Below the pieces are notes generated by a model. It saw nothing but the letters and a program-made list of their open reading frames with translations. It had not been told where the DNA came from and made no database searches. Shown here piece after piece: positions 17,259 to 29,200 of a stretch of DNA of 64,000 nucleotides (its first letter is position 1; every line of letters begins with the position of its first letter). The stretch is from Pseudoalteromonas luteoviolacea NCIMB 1944 (lineage in GTDB: Bacteria; Pseudomonadota; Gammaproteobacteria; Enterobacterales; Alteromonadaceae), in NCBI RefSeq assembly GCF_001625565.1, contig NZ_AUXS01000075.1, positions 372,001 to 436,000 of the forward strand, read 5' to 3'. Both the position numbers and the translations under genes were made by a program.

Positions 17259-20200
17259 ATGAAAGATTTGTTTATCAAATTGGCAAAAGAAGGTGTTGAG
17301 GTTTACCTGCAAGATGGGAAACTTAAAGCGCGTGCACACAAAGGTGGTTTAAAGCCTGAATTACTAAACTTAATCAAGGAAAATAAAGCACAATTATTGG
17401 CTTACTTAAATGAAGCGCAATCACAAAAAGTGTCTGTTGAGCACAGTTCAATCGCGCAATTTTGTACTGAAAACACCAGTGAGCCTATCTCTTTTCAGCA
17501 GCAAAGAATTTGGTTTATTGATCAGCTTGAAGGCAGTTCTAGCCAATATAATTTACCTTTATCCGCAAAAATAAAAGGGTGTTTTGATCTAGATATTGCA
17601 CAGCAGTCATTTGAAATTTTACTCCAGAGACATCAATCACTGCGCACAAACTACCATGAGGTAGAGAACGAAACACAAGTCAGTGTGCAACCTCAGTATT
17701 CGTTTAATGTCACTGAAGTGGACCTTAGCCATCTAAATGCAGATGAGCAGCAAACTGAGTTAGAGCAGTTTACTAAAACGTTCCACGCGCGTGAGTTTGA
17801 TTTATCAAATGATGTGCTAATCGATTGCGCGTATGTGAAGCAACAAAGTGACCTTGGGGTTTTATTGGTTGTCGTTCACCATATTGCGTCAGATGGTTGG
17901 TCGATGCAGGTACTCGTCAAAGAATTTATTGAAACCTATCAAGCTTTATCTGCCGGTCAGCAACCAGATCTGCCTGAACTGACAATTTCCTATTCTAACT
18001 ACGCGAACTGGCAAAGAAACTGGCTGCAACCTAATGTGATAAGCAACAGTGAGTCATTTTGGTTAGAAAATCTAAGTGAAGCCCCAAGTTTACATAGCTT
18101 GCCTTTAGACAAACCTCGACCAGTTAATCAAAGCTACAACACAAGTGTGTGTGTTTCAGAGTTACCAAGTGCGCTTTTGGCGTCGCTTAAACAGTTAGCG
18201 GCAAAAGAAAATTGCACTTTATTTATGCTCGTTCATGCAGCGTTGTCCCTTGTGCTTATGCGCTATGGGCGTTTAAATGACTTAGTCATCGGTACGCCAG
18301 TTGCGAATCGAAACCAGGCTGAACTGGCTAATATGGTTGGCTTCTTTACCAACACAGTGTTACTTAAAAGTACACAGCCAACGTCAGGTACTTTCCAAGA
18401 TTATCTAAAAGAAGTACGTGAAGTAAATTTATTGGCCCAAGAAAACCAAGATGTACCATTTGAGCGCATTGTTGAAATTGTAAACCCGCAGCGCAGTACA
18501 GCTTATGCACCACTGTTCCAAATTGAGCTCAATATGAATAACACCGGGGCGCATAGCAGTCGCTTCGAATTTGCAGGCTTGGAGTTGGAAGTACTTAAAG
18601 ACTTGGATCTAAGAACTCCGTTAGATTTGATGGTGTCTGCCAATGAGCTTGATGACGCGTTAGAAGTGAAATTTATTTACTCTTCAGACTTGTTTGATGC
18701 GGCCACAATCAATCAGTTATCGAACAGCTTAGCGCATGTACTGGCAACAGTTGCTGACGATATAGGTGTTGATCTGACTGAGTTATCGTTACTTGATGAT
18801 ACCCAGCAAAGCCTAGCACTACCAGATTTCACAACCACGCCATCAGCAGGTTATTTTCATCAACTGGTAGAGCAGGCTGCCAACTCTAACCCTGATGCGA
18901 TTGCAATCCAAAGCGAAGCTGGCACTATCACTTATGCAGAGCTAAATGCAAAAGCCAATCAGCTTGCGCGCAGTATGCAAGACAAAGGGTTGGTGCGAGA
19001 AGACCGTGTCGCAATTTGCTTGAATCGCTCTATCGAATTCGCGATTTCAATGTTGGCGGTTGCTAAGTCTGGCGGGGCGTTTGTTCCCGTAGACATTAGT
19101 ATGCCAGAGGAACGAATTGCGTATATTCTGCAAGACACAGCAGCGACGATTGTCCTGACAGAGCAAGAGATCATGGCAGAGCTGCCGCTTGAGGGTCAAA
19201 AAACAATCCTTGTTGACCCAATGTGGTTTGAGCGCTTTTGTGGCGCTTTATCCAGCGAAAACCTTGAGTCCCAAGGTGATGGGTGTCAGCACAACCTAAG
19301 TTATGTGATCTATACATCAGGCTCCACAGGTGAACCAAAAGGGGTGGCAATAGAGCATGGCGCTTTGGCCAACTTTATTGACAACCAGACTGATATTCTA
19401 GCCTTTGATCAAAACTCAGTGGTATTGAATGTTCTGTCTTTCTCATTTGACGCGGGTATAGGGCTGCTGTGCAGTGCATTATCTTCTGGTGCGACTACAG
19501 TGATAGCGCAAGCCGACGAACCATTTTATGCACTGATTGATCAGCATCATATTAGCCACATTTCAGTGACATCACTGATGTTGAAAACGATCCCAGAGCA
19601 AAATTACCCAAGCTTACAAAGCTTGGTAATTGGTGGGGACAAAGTACCGAGCAAAATGCTTGAATTCTGGCTCACTCAGTGTCGAGTCATCAACGAATAT
19701 GGGCCTACAGAGGCCGCGGTGACTGTGCTGTCAAATGAGTGCTCGCTCGAAGAGCCTATTAACATTGGTACACCGTACAAAAATGTTCAAACATTGGTAT
19801 TGGATGACAACTTAAACTTAGTGCCTGCTGGTGGTATTGGCGAGTTGTATTTGGCTGGTGCGCAGTTGGCTAGGGAATACCTCAACCAGCCTGAATTAAC
19901 TCAACGAGCGTTTATTGCGAACCCCTATACAGCAGATACAAATGCCCGATTATACAAAACAGGTGATTTAGTACGCGCGCTACCAAGTGGCAAATTAGAG
20001 TTTGTTGGTCGCGTCGATGAACAAGTAAAAGTCCGTGGATATCGAATCGAACTCAGTGAAATTGAGCATCAAATCTCTTTAGTCGACGGTGTTGTCTCCA
20101 ACATCGTTATTGTTGCACAAGATGATGTTGGCAATAAGCGCATTATCGCGTATGTGGAAAGTACACACTCTGATGAGCGCTCATTAGCTCGGTTACTTGG

Positions 20201-23200
20201 CGAAAAGCTACAAACAGCCTTGCCGGATTACATGATCCCAGCAGCCTTTATTAAGGTTGAACAATGGCCAAAGACTTTGTCAGGGAAAATTGACCGCAAT
20301 GCGCTGCCAGAGCCATCCTTTGCTAGCCAGGACGACGAGATAGTACATGCTGAAAATGAGCTAGAGCGCCAGTTGGTGGCTATTTGGGCTGAATATCTGA
20401 AATTGGATGAAGCGCAAGTCAGTGTGACAGCAAATTTCTTTGAACTCGGCGGTGATTCAATTCTCTCAATCCAGATTGCGTCAAAAGCTGCACAACAAGG
20501 GCTGCACTTCAGAGTCAAAGACATATTTGCCGCAAAGACCATTCGCGCCTTGACTGAATATGTTTCTTGCACAGATGCGCAAACTCACGATCAAGCACCA
20601 AGTGCAGGTCAGATGCAGCTTATGCCTATTCATAGTGAATTTTTTACCGATGAAACGCAGTGGTATCACTATAATCAGTCTTTGTTACTCAATGTATCAA
20701 GTAAGCTCGCACAGTGCCCATTCGGTGACTTTGTGCAGCTGCTTGTTGAGCGTCACGATGCGCTGCGCCTGTGCTTTGAAAAATCAGAGTCGGGGTGGCA
20801 AGCAGAGTTTCTCCCCCTTGAGCGGCTTGATCTTAACGCGGCATTTAAGTTAGTGGATTTAAATGCGCACCCAGAGATCAGTATTGAAACGTATGCCAAC
20901 GACATTCAAAAAACACTTAACCCAGCGAAAGGCGAACTGTTTAAACTTGTATATTTCCACGATGCGGATAAGGGACAAGGAAAGCTGTTGTGGGTAGTTC
21001 ACCACTTGGTCGTCGATGGTGTGTCATGGCGTATTTTAACCGAAGATCTTAATACCCTTGTACAGCAGTGGGAACAAAAGCAAACTTTGGCTTTAAACGC
21101 TAAAACAACTTCTTACCAGCAATGGGCTGAGTCTCTGCATGAGCTTGCCAGTTCAGAGCACTATCAAAATCAACTTGAGTACTGGCAGCAGCAAGCAAGC
21201 CTTGCAGTGCCAAACTTTGCCAATGGCGATATCAATACCCAAAATGCAGGTACTCATGGGTCTCGCGAAACGGCTCAATTTACATTAAGCGACAACGATA
21301 CTGCTTCGTTGTTAAACAAGTGCAATGCCAGTTATCGCACTCAAATTAACGAGCTGTTATTTGCTGCATTGAGCTTAGCGAGCAATCGTTGGCGTGGCGT
21401 GAATGCGATACGGTTTGACCTCGAAGGACATGGTCGAGATGAGCTTGATGAAGCGATGGATATCAGTCAAACCGTTGGCTGGTTCACGACTTTTTATCCG
21501 CTCACTATTCATGCGCAAAGCTCAGACATTGCTGAGACTATTTCTGCGGTTAAAAATGCCTATCGCAGTGTGCCTGATAAGGGACTAGGTTTTGGCCTAC
21601 TGAAACATTGTACGGGGCAAAATGACGTCGCAAGTTTTTCTAAAAGTGAGCTTAGCTTCAACTATTTAGGTCAAATAGATGCGTCATCTGAGCAACAGGG
21701 ATTGATGAGTTTGGCATCTGAAAGTACCGGCGAGAATATCAGTCTTGCTAGAAAAGCCGAGCATTTAATGGCGCTCAATGGCATGGTGCAAAATAACCAG
21801 CTTACATTTAACCTCAGCTATGACAGCAATACTTATCACGAAAGTGAGATGTCAGAATTTATGGCTGCGTTTAATGGCGCTTTGGTAGACATCATCGCAC
21901 ATTGTGCCGATGTTAAACATGGTCGTTATTGTGAGTCGGACTTCCCGCTGGCTTCGGTGAACGAAGCGCAGATCAATGAGTGGGCAGCAAACGCGCAAAT
22001 TGCAGATTTGTATCCCGCAACAGGTATGCAACAAGGTCTGCTGTTCCAATCGGCGCGCGAACAGGGGAGTTATGTAACTCAAACTCTGTTGACGGTTGAG
22101 TCCATTGAAATCGAAAGCTTTATCTCGGCGTGGCAAATGGTGGTTGCCCGCAACCCTATATTTAGAACTGAGTTTAGAGGGATTGACGCGGGTCATTGTC
22201 ATCAAGTGGTGCGCAAAGAAGCAACTTTGCCATGGGTTCTGCATGATCTTTCAGCATTGTCTATTGAACAACAAGAAGCGAGACTTGAGCAGCTAATCGA
22301 AGAAGACAAGCAAGCAGGATTTGATTTTAATAACGCGCCGTTGATGCGTCTGACACTGTGCACCCTTGCTGATGGGAAAATTAAGGTGTTGTGGTCTCAC
22401 CATCATGCATTACTTGATGGTTGGTGTTTAACGCTGGTTTTCGATGAAGTTACGCAATATTACCGTCAAATCACACAAGGGGTTGAGGTCACACTGGATG
22501 AACCGGTTTCTTATCGCAACTATATTGAATGGCTAAGCGCGCAAGATTTAGAGCAAGCGCGTGAAAAATGGCAAGTACGCTTAGCTGATTTCACTAAGGC
22601 GACGCCAACCCCGCTTTACAAAAGTGAAGAGCTGAGCCATAACGAGCGAGTCTCAAGCGCGCTGCGTTTTGATAGTGATACTACGGCAAGGTTGCAAAAA
22701 CTCGCACAGGCGGGCCATACGACCATCAATACGCTATTACAAGCTGCTTGGGCTTATGCACTGTCTATTTATTCCAACGATGAAAATGTGTGTTTTGGTA
22801 CTGTTGTATCTGGTCGTCCAGCGACTATCGATAATGTCGACAGCATCATGGGACTATTTATCAATACTATCCCAGTTCAAGTCAAGGTGGCCCCAGAGAA
22901 GGCCTTGCAACAATGGTTAAGTGAGATCCATCAAGATCTGGTTGAATCAAGTGAAATGAGCTTTATACCGCTGGCTGAAATTCAGAAGTTAGTCGTGGAT
23001 CAGCAATCGTTATTTGATAGTTTACTGGTTTTTGAGAACTACCCAGTAGATGAGCAAATTAGCAACAAATCGGCTGAAGCGGGGATCAATGTAACTGACC
23101 TCGTACATTTCGAAAAAACCAATTTTGCCATTCAATTGACGGCATCGGTAACAGATAGCCTAGAAGTGAGGTTTGAGTTAGATAACCGCCACTATGTGCA

Positions 23201-26200
23201 GTCGGATGCTCAGCAATTGGCTGACAGTCTTTCGAACATCATTATGAGTATGCTTAACGAACAAACCCAGCTCGTAAAACAGCTCGACGTTATTGGCGAT
23301 AGTGAAAAGCTGTTGGAGTCACTTATGCCGAAAGGGTTTGAAGACTCACAGCAAACTTTGCATGAAGTATTCGAGTTGCAGGTAGCCCGTTATCCAAATA
23401 AAACGGCCGTTGACGATGGCAAAACAAGCCTGACGTACAGCGAGCTGAATCAAAAAGCAAACCAGATGGCGCACATCCTATTGGAGCAACATCAAGTCAC
23501 ACCAGACAGCTTGGTCGGTGTGTGCTTGCAGCGCTCGTGCGACATGGCTGTGACGGTGCTGGCTATTTTAAAAGCTGGCGGTGCTTACTTACCACTAGAT
23601 GCCAGCTACCCCGTTGAACGCATCGAATACATTCTTGGTGATGCGCAGCCAGTGGTGATCATTACCGATGAAACGACCGTTGACTTTTCTGCACTGTCTC
23701 AACAGACCCTTTTGAACCTGCACAGTGATGACTTTGTTCACAGCTTTGCTATGCAAAGTACTTGCAGTCCTGAGATATCAAAACACACAGGGCTGTATGA
23801 CAAACTTGCCTACGTGATTTATACCTCTGGCTCAACTGGAAATCCAAAAGGGGTGCAAGTAGAGCACCGCAATGCGCTGAGCTTGTTCAGTGCTACAACG
23901 GATTTATTTGGTTTCTCAGAGGATGATGTGTGGGTGATGTTCCACTCCTTGTCTTTTGATTTCTCAGTTTGGGAGATTTGGGGAGCACTGTTGCATGGCG
24001 GTAAATTGGTTGTTGTTCCATTTGAAGTATCTCGTGCACCGAGAGAGTTTTATAGCTTGCTTGTTGAGCACCAGGTAACCGTCCTGAACCAAACACCGAG
24101 TGCATTTAATAACTTGATTAAAGAGTGTATGGACTGCCCAGCGCACGCTTTGAGGTATGTGATATTTGGCGGTGAGGCACTCACTTTCTCATCATTGCGA
24201 CCTTGGGTAAATAAGTATGGCTTGGATAAAACCCAGTTAGTGAATATGTATGGTATTACCGAAACAAGTGTGCATGTTACTTATTATTCCATTACCCACG
24301 ATGACGTATTTAATGATCACAGCAGCAGTAAAATAGGGGCTGTATTACCGCATTTAAGCGCAGTGGTTCTAGATCAACATGGCAACCCGTCCCCAGTAGG
24401 TGCTATTGGAGAATTGCACATCGGTGGCAGTGGGGTCACCCGAGGATACTTGCTTAATCCGCAACTCACATCGGAACGCTTTATTGCTAATCCATTTCAA
24501 CCTCATGCCACACAACCCATGGTAGAAGTGTTGTACAAAACGGGCGATTTAGTGAAGCAATTAGACAATGGAGAGTTTGAGTACATAGGTCGAAACGACC
24601 ATCAAGTTCAAGTCAATGGCTTTAGAATTGAACTTGAAGAAGTTGAACAAAAAATTACACGTTGTGAAGAAGTTAAAAGTGCTTGGGTTAGTGTCGTTGA
24701 TAATGCAAAAGGTCAAGGGTCAATTGTTGCCTACATTGTTTTAGAGCAAAGTGCATTGAGTGACTCCGAGGCAATTGACGCGGTTCGAGCTAAGCTGGCA
24801 AATACACTTCCTTATTTCATGTTGCCTACTGCCTTTATTCCGATGGAGCAGTGGCCTTTAACGGTCAACGGTAAGTTAGATACAAGCCGCTTGCCAAAGT
24901 GGCACGGAGAGCGTGCGCACAACGAATACGTTGCACCTCAAAATGAAGTTGAAGCCAAATTGCAGAGCTTGTGGTGTCAGCTATTAAAGCTGTCACCAAA
25001 CGAACTCAGTGTGAAGAGAAACTTTTTTGAGTTAGGTGGTGATTCCATTATCGCCATTCAGCTAGTTTCAAAAGCAACTGAAGCAGGCTTATACTTCACA
25101 ATCAATGATCTATTTGCGACGCCAACAGTGCGCGGCCTCGCTGATAAAGCGTACTCATCTAGCGCTTTAATTGCCGATCAAGGTGATATCGAAGGCACTA
25201 TCGAGCTGTTGCCGATACAGCAAGAATTCTTTGAAAACGACAATGGGATTAATCACTACAACCAAGCTGTTTTGCTCGAGCCTCCTGTTGATCTGACACT
25301 GGCTGATTTACAATACATTGTCGCGCGCTTGTATCAAACGCATGATGCAATGCGGTTGCACTTTGAACAACAGGCTGACTCCTCTTGGGTAGCAACGCAC
25401 CAGGAGGTAAGTCAAGCACACATCGAATCGAGTATTGCTAAGATCGCGCTAAATGGCGGTGATTGGGAGAGCATATTACCGCAAATTGACGCCATTCAGG
25501 CGAGTTTAGATATCGCCACAGGAGAGTTATTTAAAGCAGTACTGATCACTGATGAAAATCGTGCTTATAGGCTTTTATTGGTACTTCACCACCTAGTGGT
25601 CGATGGTGTTTCGTGGCGCATAATCATGTCGGATATTGAGCGAATTTATAGTCAATTACGCAATAACAGTGATGACACACCGAGAGTAAAAACCGCGTCC
25701 TTCAAGCAATGGGGTGAGTATTTATCTGAGTATGCAACATCTGAGCTATCAGCGCAGGAAGGTGCATACTGGGCATCAGTGACTGAACAAGAAGTTAGTA
25801 GTATTGCAAATAAACAAGCGCTGACTGAATTTGAAAGTGCAAGCACTATGGCTGAGAGTGCAATTGCCATCGACAGCAAAGTCACAAATCAGATACTCAC
25901 AAGTGCGATAGAAAGTTTTGATAGCTCGATTAACGCGCTATTACTGAGTGCATTGCTTGAATCTATAAGCCGTACATTCGATATTGGAAGTATCCGCATT
26001 GATATGGAAGGCCATGGACGTGAAGCGCTTAACTCAAACTTAGATCTAAGCGGAACAATTGGGTGGTTCACTTCGGTTTACCCTGTCAATTTTGCTGTTG
26101 GTCAAAATCAAGACATAGCTCAGTTGATAGACAGTGTGGGGACGCAACTTTCAAAAGTGCCAAACAATGGCATCGGCTATGGTGCACTTAAATATCTTGC

Positions 26201-29200
26201 CGAGCTTCCCGCGCTGCAAGGTAGCGTGCACAGTGAACTGGCATTCAACTACTTAGGTCAATTTGACCAAGTCAGTGGTGGTGATGGGGCATTTACATTT
26301 GCGCCAGAGAGTGTCGGCCAAGTGGTTTGCCCAACACGCGGCAGCAGCCACCCGCTTTCAGCTAATGGTTACGTGTTAAACGGCGAGCTGAATATCAGCA
26401 TTGGCTATGATACATCGCTCTATTGTGGTGACCAAATTGCGCAACTAGCAAACACATTTGACTCTGTTTTATCAGAGATCGCAGCGTTATCTGAGCAGCG
26501 CTTGAATCAAAACAATATTAATGGAGAGCGGATCGTGCAGCGATATCCTGCAACAGGCATGCAAACCAGTCTACTCATTCAAAACTTGTTTGATAAAGAA
26601 AGTTACATCACTCAGAACAAAATTAAGTTTAAAGACCTAAATGTTGAATTATTTCAAAAAGCATGGCAGTCCGTTATGGATAAACATGCCATATTACGAA
26701 CCTCATTTTCTGGCATTGAGGAGGGGTATGTAGTTCAGTGTGTCCATGAGCGTGCAGAGCTTAATTGGCACCAACATGACTTAAGTGAAGTAGAAGCAAG
26801 TCAGCAATTAGAAGCCGTTGAGCGTATTCGCTGCAACGACAGAAAGCTGGGAATGGATCCAAGCATAGCGCCATTGATGCGTATGAATCTGGCTGATTTA
26901 GGAGAAGGAGAAAGTTACTTAATTTGGTCACACCACCATGCCTTACTTGACGGTTGGAGTTTAGAGTTAGTCTTTGCTGATGTATTTCAGTGTTACCATG
27001 CCTTATTAATGGGTCAGCAGCCGAGCACTGACGGCGCAGTACCATATAAGAATTACATCGACTGGTTGGCACAGCAAGACCTAAAAAGCGCGAAAGCATT
27101 TTGGAAAAATGAACTCCAAGAGCGCACTTTTGTCGGCCATTTTTCTGATAAAAATACCCAGTTAAATTCGTCAGAGCCCAAAATATGGCAACGTAACTTT
27201 GCCTTACCTAAAAACGTTACTCAGCGTATTCAAGAGTTTGCTAGGTCTGCACATGTGTCGGTTAATGCGGTGGTACAGGGGGCTTGGGCACTTGTTTTAG
27301 CCAATACTTTCGCTTCGGATGATGTCATATTTGGGGTAACGACTTCAGGCCGCCCAGCGCAGTTACCTGGAGTTGATAAAACAGTGGGTTTATTTATCAA
27401 CACCTTGCCAGTTGTGGTCAATGTCGCAAAAAGTGAATCAATCACAGATTGGGTGAAAAATGTACATCACAGGTTTAGCCAAATTAATCAACACAGTTTC
27501 CTTTCATTCAATGAGATATTACAAACTGGTAATTTAGCTGGGCCGATCTTTGATAGCCTATTGGTCTTTGAAAACTATCCTCTAGAACAAGGTATTAGAG
27601 ATCAGCAGTCTCAATTAACTCTGAATGTCTTAGAGATGGATTCGGATGATGAAACGACATTCCCATTGACTGTGAAGGCGTTTGTAAAAGATGAGATGGT
27701 CTTCCGCTTGGAGGGTCATTCAGATACCTTTACAGAGCGTCAAATGGATATGTTAGAGCAGTGCTTGAGTAATGTGCTAGCTGACATACCACAACAAGAT
27801 ACTGAGCAAGTGGGCCAGCTCCCGTTATTTGGCGAGCAAGACCTGCAAGAAACTCACTCTCAGCCAGTGGCCTCGCAAAAATATAGCCATGATTTGGTTA
27901 ATTTGCACAACCAGTTTGAGCAACAGGCTCACTTGCACCCGGAAAAAGAAGCTGTTGTTTTTGAAGGTACAAGTCTGACTTATCGCCAATTAAACGAAGC
28001 TGCGAATCAACTATCTCATTATTTGATAAATGAAATTGGCGTAGAACAAGGTGATTTGGTGGGCATTTGTTTACCGCACTCACCAGATTATATAGTTGCA
28101 ATTATAGCCATGTTCAAAGCGGGCGCAGCCTATATTCCGATGGATCCTGAGTACCCGATGGAGCGTCTGGAATATTTCTTGTCAGATGCGAAGCCAAAAT
28201 TGGTGCTGGCAGATGCGTCAGTTAACATGGCAACAATGGCTGAGCACAGCCCCTTAGTGAGTTTATCTGAGCCTGACTTACAGGCCGCATTGGCTGTTCA
28301 ATCCAAAGCAAACCCCGGCATCAATGTGTGTGCTCAAGAGTTAGCCTATGTGACTTATACTTCAGGCTCTACAGGAAAGCCAAAGGGTGTGATGGTCGAA
28401 CAGGGCAACCTATCTCAGACATTTGCCAACTACCAAGAGCACTTCACGCTGGATGCAGATGACGTATGGTCGCTGTCCCACTCCTTTTCATTTGATGTAT
28501 CCGTATGGGAATTGTGGGGTGCCTTAACGCGCGGCGCTAAAATTGTGGTTGTCCCTTATTGGACGGCTCGTTCACCACAAGCATTGTATGACGTGCTATT
28601 AGAGCAGCAAGTCACGATGCTGTGTCAAACGCCAACCGCATTTGGTCATTTAGTTGATGTACAACTCGAAAAAGACACCTCCTTAAACCTTAAGTATGTG
28701 GTGTTTTCTGGTGAGGCGTTGAAATTTGCTGATTTACAGCCGTGGGTAGAAAGGTATGGCACGGCGAAGCCTGCGCTGCTCAACGGTTATGGTGTTACCG
28801 AGACCACCATTTATTCAATGTTCTATCAGGTCACGATGAAAGATATTTACCAGCCGAGCGTAAATAGCAAGATTGGTGTGCCTATCAAAGGTGTTGAATT
28901 CTTGGTTTTAAATGACCAAGGCGAAAAAGTCGCGGCGGGGGACGAAGGTGAGCTCTATATTGCAGGCGCAGGGGTATCGCGCGGTTACCTGCACAAAGAA
29001 GCGCTGACGAAGGATCGGTTTGTTCATCTTAACTTCGGTGATGAGCAAAGTACTTTGTATTACAAAACAGGCGATTTGGTTAAGTGTTTAGCTGATGGGG
29101 GATACGAATACATTGGTCGCAATGACCATCAGGTAAATATTAAAGGATTTAGGGTTGAGCTGGGAGAGATAGAGCACAAGCTACTGAGTATTGACTTTGT